Positions 49,186-57,010 of a stretch of DNA of 64,000 nucleotides are shown here, one piece after another (within the stretch, counting starts at the first letter, position 1; each line of letters opens with the position of its first letter). The notes beneath the pieces are model-generated. The model saw only the letters and a program-made list of their open reading frames with translations, had not been told where the DNA came from and searched no databases. Made by a program: the position numbers and the translations under genes. Location: contig CAVSWP010000013.1 in the NCBI GenBank assembly GCA_963731665.1, positions 62,001-126,000 of the forward strand, written 5' to 3'. The stretch is from Chersky-840 sp035604715. Lineage in GTDB: Bacteria > Actinomycetota > Acidimicrobiia > Acidimicrobiales > UBA8190.

Positions 49186-52100
49186 TCACGGACCGGGGCA
49201 CGGCGTCCTGGTCACCTCGATGGACAGCGCCGGGCCGGCGGTGACGCGGACATCGACGGCCAGGGTCTGATCCGCTACGTACGACCGGTGCCGGTCGAGG
49301 GCCTGTCGGATGTCGGGCGGGGCCACGATGGCGAGGTCGATGCAGTCCGAGACGTGCAGGCCGGCGTCGCGCCGGGCTGATTGGACGAGGCGGACGACGT
49401 CACGCGCCAGTCCCTCGGACGCGAGGTCGTCGTCCACCGAGATGTCGAGGGTGACGACCCCCACGTCGTCGGGCAGGGTGCGTCCCTCGTCGAGGTTGCG
49501 AGGGCGCAGCACGAGCTCGTACTCGCCGGGCTCGAGTGACACGCCCCCGGCAATCACGCCGTCGTCGCTCCGGCGCCAGTCCCCGGCCCGCACGGCGGCG
49601 GTGACCCGTTGCGTGTCGGCCCCGAGGCGAGGGCCGAGGGCGGCATGCACCAGGGTGAGCACCTCGTCGGCGACCTCCCCGACCTCGTCGGTGAGCACCA
49701 CCTCTTTCACGTTCACCTCGTCCTCGATGAGCCCCACGAAGGGCCGCAGCCGCTCGGGGCGGGCGGTGGCCACGGTGAGGCGCCGCAACGGCAGCCGGGC
49801 GCGCCGGCCATTCGCCTTGCGCACGGCGTGTGCCGCCGAGCACACGTCGCGCACGACGTCCATGGCCTCGACGAGCTCGGGGTCGGCGGGGAGCCCACCG
49901 GCGGTGGGCCAGTCCGCCAGGTGGACGCTGCGCTCTCCGACGAGGCCCCGGTAGACGGCCTCGCAGAGCAGGGGGAGCAGGGGGGCCGAGACCCTGCACA
50001 CGGTGACGAGCACGGTCGACAAGGTGTCGTAGGCGTCCGCCTTGTCGGCCTCGACCTCGGCCGAGCCGTCCCGGGCCCGCCAGAACCGGTGGCGAGAGCG
50101 CCGGATGTACCAGTTGTTCAAGGCGTCGAGGAACCGGGTGATGGTCGAGCACGCCGCGAACAGGTCGTAGGAGTCCATCGACGTCGTGACCTCGTCGACC
50201 AGCGAAGCGGTCTTGGCCAGGATGTAGCGGTCGAGGACCCCGGTGGCGTCGGTCCGGGCCCTGCCCTTGATCCCGTCGACGTTGGCGTAGAGGGCCAGGA
50301 AGTACCAGGCGTTCCAGATGGGGTTGAGGACCTGGCGTCGCACCTCCTCGATCCCCTTGGCATGCACCACGAGGTCCTGGCCTCGCAAGATCGGCGACGA
50401 CAGCAAGAACCAGCGCATGGCATCGGCTCCCCACATGTCGAAGACCATGTCGGGCTCGGGGTAGTTCCCGAGGCGTTTGGACATCTTCCTGCCGTCGTCG
50501 CCGAGCACCACGCCGTGGGCCACGCAGTGTCGGAACGGGGGTCGGTCGAACAGCGCCGTGGCCAGCACGTGCAGGGTGTAGAACCAGCCGCGGGTCTGGC
50601 TGACGTACTCGACGATGAAGTCGGCGGGGAAGTGCGACTCGAACCAGTCGGCGCGCTCGAAGGGATAGTGGACCTGGGCGAAGGGCATGGACCCGGACTC
50701 GAACCAGCAGTCGAGCACGTCGGTGACCCGACGCATGGTGGCCCGCCCCGAGGGGTCGTCAGGGTTCGCTCGGACGAGCTCGTCGATGGCGGGCCGGTGC
50801 AGGTCCGTCAGGTGGACGCCGAAATCGCGCTCGAGCTCGTCGATGCTGCCGTAGACGTCGGTGCGCGGATAGCTCGGGTCGTCACTCTTCCACACCGGGA
50901 TGGGCGAACCCCAGAAGCGGTTGCGGCTGATCGACCAGTCGCGCGCCCCTTCCAGCCATTTGCCGAACGCACCGTCCCGGATGTGCGCCGGGACCCAGTC
51001 GATCTCCTGATTGAGCTCGAGCATGCGGTCCTTGATGGCGGTGACCTCTACGAACCACGACTGCACCGCCTTGTAGATCAGGGGCGTGTCGGTGCGCCAG
51101 CAATGGGGGTAGCTGTGGGTGTAGGCCTTGGCCTCCACCAGAGCGCCCAGAGACTCGAGATCGGCGGTGATGGGCGCGTTGGCGTCGAACACGAGCTGTC
51201 CGGCGTAGGGCGGAACCTCGTCGGTGAAGCGGGCGCGGTCATCGACCGGGCACACCACGGCGATGCCGGCGGCCCGACAGACCTCGAAGTCCTCCTCACC
51301 GAACCCCGGCGCCAGGTGCACGACCCCGGTCCCCTCGTCGGTGGCGACGAAGTCGGCCCCGAGCACCCGGAAGGCGCCGGGCTGGTCGGAGAAGAACGGG
51401 AACAGCGGGCGGTAAGTGCGGCCCACCAGGGCCGAGCCGGGCAGCCGCGCCAGGGGCTCGGCGTCTCCGAAGAGCTCGGGGTAGGCGCCGGCGCGCTCCG
51501 CCGCGATCACCGTCGGCGCCCCCAGGAGCTCGTACACGGCGTACTCGACCTCGGGGCCCACGGCCAGGGCCAGGTTGGAAGGCAAGGTCCACGGCGTGGT
51601 CGTCCACGCCAGCAACCGCAGTGGCCCGGAGACGGAGTCGGCGCCCGGCGCTGTGTCCTGGGCGTCGAGGGTGAAGACCACCGTCACGGCGGGGTCCTGG
51701 CGAGGACGGTAGGCGTCGTCCTGGCGAGTCTCGAAATTCGACAACGGGGTTTCGCACTCCCAGCAGTAGGGCAGGACGCGGTACCCCTCGTAGAGCAACC
51801 CTTTCTCCCACAGCCTCTTGAACGCCCACATCACGCTCTCCATGTAGGAGAGGTCCATGGTCTTATAGGCGTGGGAGAAGTCGACCCACCGGGCCTGGCG
51901 CGTCACGTAGCGCTCCCAGGAGTCGGTGGTGCGCTGGACGAGGGCCTGGCAGTACTCGTTGAAGCGGTCGATGCCGTAGTCGACGATGCCGGCCCGGCCC
52001 GACACTTCGAGCTCCTTCTCCGCCTCCATCTCGGCGGGGAGGCCGTGGCAGTCCCACCCGAAGCGTCGCTCCACCCGTCTGCCGCGCATCGTCTGATATC

Positions 52101-52338
52101 GCGGCACCGCGTCCTTCACGAAGCCCGTAAGGAGGTGGCCGTAGTGGGGGAGCCCGTTGGCGAAGGGTGGTCCGTCATAGAAGACGAACTCGTTGGGCCC
52201 GCCCGACCGTGCCTCGACGGAGGCCCCGAAGGTGCCGTCTTTGGCCCAGTACTCGAGGACCTGCTCTTCGAGCCGGGGGTAGTCAGCCTGTTGGTCGACT
52301 TCTGGGTACGGCGCCGGGCCGCCCGGCGGGTTGGGCAT
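49186..52338 (-). CDS. ileS: Isoleucyl-tRNA synthetase (type 2)
   Basis: 1050-residue class I synthetase. The HIGH-equivalent motif is PHYGH (residues 64-68, in GPPFANGLPHYGHLL) and KMSKR starts at residue 618. The editing domain (WTTTPWTLPSNLALAV) and the C-terminal anticodon-binding domain are present. PHYGH and the length are typical of the eukaryote-like type 2 enzymes that often resist mupirocin. ATG 52338 is chosen because TACGCT lies six bases upstream on the minus strand; the frame is open further but runs through the divergent promoter region. No T-box can fit in such a leader. Confidence 0.95.
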   Translation of the reverse strand: MPNPPGGPAPYPEVDQQADYPRLEEQVLEYWAKDGTFGASVEARSGGPNEFVFYDGPPFANGLPHYGHLLTGFVKDAVPRYQTMRGRRVERRFGWDCHGLPAEMEAEKELEVSGRAGIVDYGIDRFNEYCQALVQRTTDSWERYVTRQARWVDFSHAYKTMDLSYMESVMWAFKRLWEKGLLYEGYRVLPYCWECETPLSNFETRQDDAYRPRQDPAVTVVFTLDAQDTAPGADSVSGPLRLLAWTTTPWTLPSNLALAVGPEVEYAVYELLGAPTVIAAERAGAYPELFGDAEPLARLPGSALVGRTYRPLFPFFSDQPGAFRVLGADFVATDEGTGVVHLAPGFGEEDFEVCRAAGIAVVCPVDDRARFTDEVPPYAGQLVFDANAPITADLESLGALVEAKAYTHSYPHCWRTDTPLIYKAVQSWFVEVTAIKDRMLELNQEIDWVPAHIRDGAFGKWLEGARDWSISRNRFWGSPIPVWKSDDPSYPRTDVYGSIDELERDFGVHLTDLHRPAIDELVRANPDDPSGRATMRRVTDVLDCWFESGSMPFAQVHYPFERADWFESHFPADFIVEYVSQTRGWFYTLHVLATALFDRPPFRHCVAHGVVLGDDGRKMSKRLGNYPEPDMVFDMWGADAMRWFLLSSPILRGQDLVVHAKGIEEVRRQVLNPIWNAWYFLALYANVDGIKGRARTDATGVLDRYILAKTASLVDEVTTSMDSYDLFAACSTITRFLDALNNWYIRRSRHRFWRARDGSAEVEADKADAYDTLSTVLVTVCRVSAPLLPLLCEAVYRGLVGERSVHLADWPTAGGLPADPELVEAMDVVRDVCSAAHAVRKANGRRARLPLRRLTVATARPERLRPFVGLIEDEVNVKEVVLTDEVGEVADEVLTLVHAALGPRLGADTQRVTAAVRAGDWRRSDDGVIAGGVSLEPGEYELVLRPRNLDEGRTLPDDVGVVTLDISVDDDLASEGLARDVVRLVQSARRDAGLHVSDCIDLAIVAPPDIRQALDRHRSYVADQTLAVDVRVTAGPALSIEVTRTPCPGP

Positions 52339-52344
52339 GTCCAC

Positions 52345-52350
52345 AGCGTA
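52345..52350 (-). promoter_or_regulatory. -10 element of a leaderless ileS promoter
   Basis: On the minus strand TACGCT is followed by GTGGAC and then the ATG. The six-base spacing equals that of the + strand leaderless genes. Confidence 0.5.
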
Positions 52351-52410
52351 TTGGAGCCGCCGCGACCGCCTGCGGAGCCGTCGACCGGAATATCGCCGCC
52401 CGACGTGGTG

Positions 52411-52439
52411 TTGCTGGCCGGGCGTGGCGACGCTAGGGT
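52411..52439 (+). promoter_or_regulatory. Promoter of the DksA/TraR gene
   Basis: TTGCTG (52411-52416), 17 bases, TAGGGT (52434-52439). The start point near 52446 gives a leader of about 78 bases containing a possible small upstream frame. Confidence 0.5.
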
Positions 52440-52476
52440 CGCCCACCTTCGTCGAGCAGACGAAAGCCATGGGGAG

Positions 52477-52524
52477 ATGATCGACATACCCATCACCGCT
52501 CGGCGGCCCGAGGCGTCCCGCTGA
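52477..52524 (+). CDS. Possible 15-residue leader peptide
   Basis: ATG 52477 opens MIDIPITARRPEASR and its TGA overlaps the ATG of the DksA/TraR gene (TGATG), which would couple the two. GGGGAG is directly adjacent to the ATG, closer than ideal. No family match; may be chance. Confidence 0.25.
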   Translation: MIDIPITARRPEASR

Positions 52525-53291
52525 TGGCCGCCGTCAAGAAGTCGCCATCGTCGAAGAAGAAGCTGACCTCGGCCAAGAAGAGGGCGGCGCCGGCCAGGAA
52601 GAAGGCGACGCCGGTCAGGAAGAAGGCCGTAGCGTCCAAGAAGAAGGCCGTGTCGGCCAGGAAGAAGGCGGCACCCGTCAGGAAGAAGGCCGCACCGGTC
52701 AGGAAGAAGGCGGCGCCGGCCAAGAAGAAGGCCGCACCCGTCAAGAAGAAGGCGGCGCCGGCCAAGAAGAAGGCGCCCCTCAAGAAGAAGGCGGTGCCGG
52801 CCAAGAAGAAGGCCGCACCCGTCAAGAAGGTCACGCAGGTCGCCTCGGTGGCCACCCCCGCTCCGGCCCCCAAGCCGGCACCCAAGGTGCCCACCCGGCC
52901 CGCCCGGGGCCCCTTCGCCTCGGAGCCGAAGTTCCTCGAGGAGCAGCGCAACTTCCTGCTCGAGGAACGCGAGGTCTATCAAAATCAGGCGGCCGACCTC
53001 CGGGCCGAGGCGGAGTCGTTGGCCCTCGAGCGCGAGCCCGGGGACGTGCAGTTCGACGAGGAGTCGGGCGAGGGGGGAACGGTGGCCGTAGACCGGGAGC
53101 GGGACCTGACGCTGTCGGCCCAAGCCCTGGCCACCATCGACGAGATCGACATGGCCCTGCGGGCGATCGAGGCCAAGAGCTACGGGTCGTGCGAGATCTG
53201 CTGGCAGCCGATTCCGAAGGCCAGGCTCAGGGCCCTGCCCTACGCCCGGTTGTGCGTGTCATGCAAAAGCGGAGGGCTGCACCGCCGCTGA
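52524..53291 (+). CDS. DksA/TraR-type zinc finger protein with lysine-rich tail
   Basis: 255 residues in three parts. Residues 1-105 are a Lys/Ala/Pro tail with twelve KKAAPVK/R-type heptads (19-101). Residues 125-215 are a helical, partly coiled-coil segment (FLEEQRNFLLEEREVYQNQAADLRAEAE). The C-terminus has a C4 zinc finger, C223-x2-C226 and C244-x2-C247, like DksA/TraR. DksA relatives bind RNA polymerase in the secondary channel; the tail resembles histone H1 and mycobacterial HupB tails and probably binds DNA or RNA. It overlaps lspA by 31 bases. Confidence 0.85.
   Translation: MAAVKKSPSSKKKLTSAKKRAAPARKKATPVRKKAVASKKKAVSARKKAAPVRKKAAPVRKKAAPAKKKAAPVKKKAAPAKKKAPLKKKAVPAKKKAAPVKKVTQVASVATPAPAPKPAPKVPTRPARGPFASEPKFLEEQRNFLLEEREVYQNQAADLRAEAESLALEREPGDVQFDEESGEGGTVAVDRERDLTLSAQALATIDEIDMALRAIEAKSYGSCEICWQPIPKARLRALPYARLCVSCKSGGLHRR
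52578..52826 (+). repeat. 21-bp coding repeats for lysine heptads
   Basis: Twelve tandem units of about 21 bases (AAGAAGGCCGCACCGGTCAG-like) encode KKAxPxK/R heptads; the tenth unit is 18 bases (KKAPLK). Units differ at third positions, so this is an old repeat under protein-level selection as well as a likely site of length variation. Confidence 0.85.
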
Positions 53292-53770
53292 GCGACGGGG
53301 AGCGTCCGCGGCGCGACGCCATCCGGCGCCTTCTCGTCGCCGGGGCCGTCGCCGTCGTGGTGGTTGGAGCCGACCAGGCGACGAAGTCGTGGGCCGTGCA
53401 CCGCCTCGCCCATGGCTCCATCCACGTCGTGTGGAAGCTCGACCTCGAGCTCCAGTACAACTCCGGCGCCGCTTTCAGCTTCGCCCAAGGCTGGGCGCCG
53501 GTGCTCGGGGGCCTCGCCGTGGTCGCCGTGGTCGTCATGCTCGTCGCGGTCCGTCGTGTCCAGTCGACCGCCATCGCCGTGGCCCTGGGGTTGGTGGTGG
53601 GCGGTGCCCTGGGGAATCTGGCCGACCGGGTGTTCCGGTCCCACCGGGGCTCGGTAGTCGACTTCGTGGCCTTGCATTTCTGGCCGACCTTCAACGTCGC
53701 CGACGCGTGCATCGTCGTGGGCGCGGTGATGGCCGCGGCACTGTTGTGGCGAGGGGACCGGGTCACGTGA
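53261..53770 (+). CDS. lspA: Lipoprotein signal peptidase II
   Basis: 169-residue membrane aspartyl protease that cleaves prolipoprotein signal peptides. Four hydrophobic helices; catalytic aspartates in GNLADRVFRSHRGSVVDF and FNVADACIVVG. A cytoplasmic N-terminus of about 25 basic residues. ATG 53261 overlaps the upstream gene; no other in-frame start fits. Its stop overlaps rluD (GTGA). lspA-rluD is a common pair. Confidence 0.94.
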   Translation: MQKRRAAPPLSDGERPRRDAIRRLLVAGAVAVVVVGADQATKSWAVHRLAHGSIHVVWKLDLELQYNSGAAFSFAQGWAPVLGGLAVVAVVVMLVAVRRVQSTAIAVALGLVVGGALGNLADRVFRSHRGSVVDFVALHFWPTFNVADACIVVGAVMAAALLWRGDRVT

Positions 53771-54759
53771 ACGCGGCGCCGTCGGCGGCACCGGGTGCCG
53801 GGGGGGCGTCGGAGCAACTGGACGTGACTGTCCCCGCCGCGCTGGCGGGCGCCCGCGTCGACCGTGTGGTCTCGCTCTTGAGCGGGTTGCCGCGTCGCAT
53901 CGTGGCGGAGTTGGTGGAGACCGGGGGGGTGCGCCTCGACGGACGCCGCGTCACGACGCGGAGCCGGACCGTGCAGCGCGGTCAGCGCCTGGAGGTCGAC
54001 GTGCGGCCCGAGCTCGTCGACCTCCCGGTGCCGGACTCCTCGGTGGCCTTCGCAGTCGTGCACGAGGACGCCGAGTTGGTGGTGGTGGACAAACCGGCCG
54101 GGCTCGTCGTCCACCACGGCGCCGGGCACGGGGGAGCGACCTTGGTGGACGGGCTGGTGGCCCGCTTTCCCGACCTCGCCGGTCTGGCCGAGGCCGGAGG
54201 TGGGGACCCCGCCCGGCCCGGGGTGGTTCATCGCCTCGACAAAGGCACCTCGGGCCTGTTGGTGGTGGCCCGCACGCCGGACGCCTACCGCTCGCTGTCG
54301 AAGCAGTTTCGGACGCATCGCGCCGGGCGGGAGTACCTGGTGCTGGCGGCGGGAACCGTGGAGGCCGACGAGGGGACCATCGACGCTCCCATCGGCCGTT
54401 CCTCCCGGCAGCGGACCCGCATGGCGGTCACGGCGCGCGGCCGGCCGGCGCGCACCGAGTACCGCGTGGTGCGGCGCCTGCGTGACCCAGTTCCGGCCAC
54501 CTTGCTCGAAGCCACCCTCGAGACGGGCCGTACCCATCAGGTGCGGGTGCACCTGATGGCCATCGGCCACCCCGTCATCGGGGACGAGCGTTACGGTCGC
54601 GCCGCCGCCCGCCCGCGGGCCGTGGTCGGCCACATGGAGCCGGGCCGGCTATTTCTCCACGCCTTTCGCCTGTCGCTCGACCACCCGTCGGGGGGGCGGG
54701 TGACGTGGGAGGCGCCGCTCCCCGAGGACCTCGCCGGGGTGCTCGGCCGACTCTCCTGA
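53767..54759 (+). CDS. rluD: RluA/RluD-family 23S rRNA pseudouridine synthase
   Basis: 330 residues. An N-terminal S4 RNA-binding domain (about 20-85; ARVDRVVSLLSGLPRRIVAELVETGGVRLDGR) is followed by the catalytic domain with D158 in HRLDKGTSGLLVVAR, then TGRTHQVRVHLMAIGHPVIGDERYG. Architecture fits RluD (U1911/1915/1917), though actinobacterial paralogues are often not separated by specificity. GTG overlaps the lspA stop. Confidence 0.92.
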   Translation: MNAAPSAAPGAGGASEQLDVTVPAALAGARVDRVVSLLSGLPRRIVAELVETGGVRLDGRRVTTRSRTVQRGQRLEVDVRPELVDLPVPDSSVAFAVVHEDAELVVVDKPAGLVVHHGAGHGGATLVDGLVARFPDLAGLAEAGGGDPARPGVVHRLDKGTSGLLVVARTPDAYRSLSKQFRTHRAGREYLVLAAGTVEADEGTIDAPIGRSSRQRTRMAVTARGRPARTEYRVVRRLRDPVPATLLEATLETGRTHQVRVHLMAIGHPVIGDERYGRAAARPRAVVGHMEPGRLFLHAFRLSLDHPSGGRVTWEAPLPEDLAGVLGRLS

Positions 54760-54770
54760 GTCGGCGACGC

Positions 54771-55607
54771 TCAGGCCGCTCGGTGGGCGGCTTCGACCTC
54801 GGCCAAGGTGGCCAGTTGCTGGAGGGCGCGCGCCTCGGCCTGGCGCGCCCGGCGGACACCGATGCCCAGTCGGGACGCGGTGGCCTGCAGCGACGTCGGC
54901 GTCCCGTCGTCGAGCCCGTAGCGGATGCGCAGGACGTCACGCTCGAGCTCTCCCAGGCTGTCGACGGCGTGGCGTACTCGGCCCAGAACCATCTGTCGTT
55001 CGACATCGTCCTCGAAGGTGTGCTCGTCGGCCCCCACGAGATCGCCCAGGGCGGTGCCGCTGTCGGTGCCGGCGGGTTGATCGAGGCTGGCCACCACGCG
55101 GGCCGCGCCCTGGACCGACTCGAGCGTGCGACTGTCGACTCCGCTCGCTTCGGCCACCTCGTCGGCGGTCGGGTCGCGCTGCAGGTCCGAGGCGAGCTCC
55201 CACGTCACGCGGTCGGCGCGCTGGGCCTGCTCGGCGACCTCCATGGGAACCCTGATGGTGTTGCCGTGCTGCTGCACGGCGCGCTGCAAGGCCTGACGGA
55301 TCCACCAGGTGGCGTACGTCGAGAAGCGGAAGCCGCGCTGCCAGTCGAATTTGTCCACGGCGCGCATCAATCCGAACGTCCCCTCCTGGACGAGGTCGCC
55401 GAAGTCGACGCCGCGGTCCTGGTAGCGGCGCGCCCAGTGGACCACCAGGCGCAAATTGGCGGCGATCATCTGGCGGCGGGCGTCGTCGTCACCGGCCGCC
55501 ACGCGCTTGGCCAGCTCCACCTGCTCCTCGTGGTCCGGCAGGGGGTACCGGTCGAGGTCATCCAGGAAGAGCCGAATGCCGTCGTGAGTACTTGCAGGGT
55601 TCGCCAT
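54771..55607 (-). CDS. RNA polymerase sigma-70 family factor (group 2-like)
   Basis: 278 residues with region 1.2 (DGIRLFLDDLDRYPLPDHEEQVELAKRV), full region 2 (NLRLVVHWARRYQDRGVDFGDLVQEG, then FDWQRGFRFSTYATWWIRQAL), region 3 and region 4 (LGELERDVLRIRYGL, HTH near 245-265). Region 1.1 is absent, so it is an alternative factor of the RpoD/SigB type rather than the primary one. ATG at 55607 has AGAGGA upstream. A 13-base palindrome lies 33 bases upstream of it. No anti-sigma gene is adjacent. Confidence 0.92.
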   Translation of the reverse strand: MANPASTHDGIRLFLDDLDRYPLPDHEEQVELAKRVAAGDDDARRQMIAANLRLVVHWARRYQDRGVDFGDLVQEGTFGLMRAVDKFDWQRGFRFSTYATWWIRQALQRAVQQHGNTIRVPMEVAEQAQRADRVTWELASDLQRDPTADEVAEASGVDSRTLESVQGAARVVASLDQPAGTDSGTALGDLVGADEHTFEDDVERQMVLGRVRHAVDSLGELERDVLRIRYGLDDGTPTSLQATASRLGIGVRRARQAEARALQQLATLAEVEAAHRAA

Positions 55608-55640
55608 CGTTCCTCTTTGTCGTGCTGACGAATGGAATAA

Positions 55641-55653
55641 CACCACTGTGGTG
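55641..55653. promoter_or_regulatory. Palindrome in the sigma factor upstream region
   Basis: CACCAC-T-GTGGTG, a perfect interrupted palindrome. On the minus strand it directly precedes TTATTC, a possible -10 of the sigma gene. It is a candidate operator; the protein is unknown. Confidence 0.35.
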
Positions 55654-55743
55654 CCCGACATTCCGCACCGGAGCCCCCATTCCGCCCGGCCCGGTGCCGG
55701 GGCCCGGGTTGCAGCCCGCCGGCCGCCGTGCTGCGCTGGGACG

Positions 55744-56364
55744 ATGCCCCCGGGAGCCGAGCCGACCAGTGCCGTGCCGAGCCGCACCCGGCTGGTGGCC
55801 GTGCGCCACGGGGAGACGGAGTGGAGCCGGTCCGGCCGCCACACCGGCCGGACGGACCTGCCGCTCCTCGAGGAGGGTCGGCTCCAGGCCCGCGAGATCG
55901 GGCGACGACTGGCCGGCCACGATTTCTCCCTCGTCCTGACCAGTCCACTGCGGCGGGCGTGCGAGACCTGTGAGATCGCCGGGTTCGGTGCCCAGGCCCG
56001 GCAGTGCGACGACTTGGGCGAGTGGGATTACGGCGAGTACGAGGGTCGCACCACCGACGAGATCCGGGCGCGGCGCCCCGGCTGGTCGCTGTGGGCCGAC
56101 GGCGCCCCGGGCGGCGAGACGGCGGGCGCGGTGGCGGAGCGGGCCGACCGTGTCATCGCCTCGGTCCGGGCCGTGCCCGGCGATGTGCTCGTCTTTGCCC
56201 ACGGACACCTGCTGCGTGTCCTCGGGGCGAGGTGGGTGGGGCTGCCCGGCGGTGCCGGAGCCCTGTTCACCCTGGCTCCGGCCACGCTCAGCGTGCTGGG
56301 CTGGGAACGCGAGGTTGCCGTCGTCAACCTCTGGAACGACGCCGCGGGCGACGCCCTGAGGTGA
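55744..56364 (+). CDS. Histidine phosphatase (phosphoglycerate mutase superfamily)
   Basis: 206 residues. The catalytic RHGE motif (VAVRHGETEWSRSGRHTGRTDLPL) is near residue 19, LTSPLRRACET carries the second arginine, and FAHGHLLRVLGARW the second histidine. Active-site set is complete. Probably a small-molecule phosphatase rather than a glycolytic mutase, judging by length and divergence. ATG 55744 is used; GTG 55774 is a shorter option. Confidence 0.85.
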   Translation: MPPGAEPTSAVPSRTRLVAVRHGETEWSRSGRHTGRTDLPLLEEGRLQAREIGRRLAGHDFSLVLTSPLRRACETCEIAGFGAQARQCDDLGEWDYGEYEGRTTDEIRARRPGWSLWADGAPGGETAGAVAERADRVIASVRAVPGDVLVFAHGHLLRVLGARWVGLPGGAGALFTLAPATLSVLGWEREVAVVNLWNDAAGDALR

Positions 56365-56406
56365 CCCGGCCGAGATGACCGGGCCGAGATGACCGGGCCG
56401 AGATGA
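56365..56406 (+). repeat. Three tandem 14-bp repeats after the histidine phosphatase
   Basis: Three copies of C(C/G)GGCCGAGATGA-like units begin right after the stop codon; the second and third are identical (CCGGGCCGAGATGA). No coding role is seen. Confidence 0.8.
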
Positions 56407-56407
56407 C

Positions 56408-56425
56408 CCCGGGGACCGCCCCGGG
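56408..56425. terminator. Hairpin between convergent genes
   Basis: CCCGGGG - ACCG - CCCCGGG, a seven-pair stem between the histidine phosphatase and the minus-strand Rrf2 gene. It could serve both strands; no T-run. Confidence 0.4.
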
Positions 56426-56454
56426 CTGATACCCGCCGGGTCAGGCAGGTGTGG

Positions 56455-56901
56455 TCAGTGCAGTGGTCGGGCCGGAGCCGGGGCCCCCCGGGCGCGCGAC
56501 ACCATATCGTCGAGGGTGAAGGAGTCCAGGTGACCCCGCATGTGCTCCCCGACGTCGGACCACACCGTCAGCAAGATGCATTGGCCCTCGTGCTCACAGG
56601 CGCCGTTCTCGTGGGGCCGACCGAAGTCGCCGGCCACGATGGGCCCGTCGACGGCGCTCACGATCTGTCCGAGCGTGATGTCCTGAGGGGAGCGAGCCAG
56701 GACGTAGCCCCCTCCCACGCCGCGCTTGGAGCGCACCAGGCCCGCTCCTTTGAGGGCGAGGAGGATCTGCTCGAGATAGGGCTGGGGCAGTCCCGTGCGC
56801 TCGGCGATGTCGCGCACCGACGTCGGGCTCTGCGAGTCGTCGTGCAGCGCCAACGACAGCAAGGCGCGGCTCGCGTAGTCGCCCCGGGTCGAGACCTTCA
56901 C
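56455..56901 (-). CDS. Rrf2-family transcriptional regulator
   Basis: 148 residues. Winged helix KVSTRGDYASRALLSLALHD, SVRDIAERTGLPQPYLEQILLALKGAGLVRSKRGVGGGY is the Rrf2 signature. A cluster-type loop has C102 and C108 (CEHEGQC) but no third cysteine six residues on, where IscR has one. It may bind a 2Fe-2S cluster with other ligands, like RsrR/NsrR variants, or have lost it. No isc or suf genes are adjacent. GTG start at 56901 with leaderless -10 spacing. Confidence 0.9.
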   Translation of the reverse strand: MKVSTRGDYASRALLSLALHDDSQSPTSVRDIAERTGLPQPYLEQILLALKGAGLVRSKRGVGGGYVLARSPQDITLGQIVSAVDGPIVAGDFGRPHENGACEHEGQCILLTVWSDVGEHMRGHLDSFTLDDMVSRARGAPAPARPLH

Positions 56902-56907
56902 ACTCCG

Positions 56908-56913
56908 ATGCTA
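56908..56913 (-). promoter_or_regulatory. -10 element of a leaderless Rrf2 promoter
   Basis: On the minus strand TAGCAT ends six bases before the GTG start. Confidence 0.45.
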
Positions 56914-56997
56914 CCCGTGAGGCTGTGCCCAACCGGCGTACGCCGGGGGCCCGACGGGAGTCCTCTCGAGTTGGACGGGGCCGTGCACCGTCGTGGG

Positions 56998-57003
56998 TAC
57001 AGT
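56998..57003 (+). promoter_or_regulatory. -10 element of a leaderless promoter, alkaline-phosphatase-fold gene
   Basis: TACAGT ends seven bases before ATG 57011. It shares a 109-base divergent region with the Rrf2 promoter, so the regulator could act on both. Confidence 0.45.
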
Positions 57004-57010
57004 GCCGCAG

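Noticed and set aside
49609..52524. Long + strand open frame opposite ileS
   Set aside because: Same mirror effect of high third-position GC; no domain, and ileS on the minus strand is fully intact.
52578..52826. CRISPR-like or regulatory reading of the 21-bp repeats
   Set aside because: They are contiguous, without spacers, and in frame with a lysine-heptad protein.
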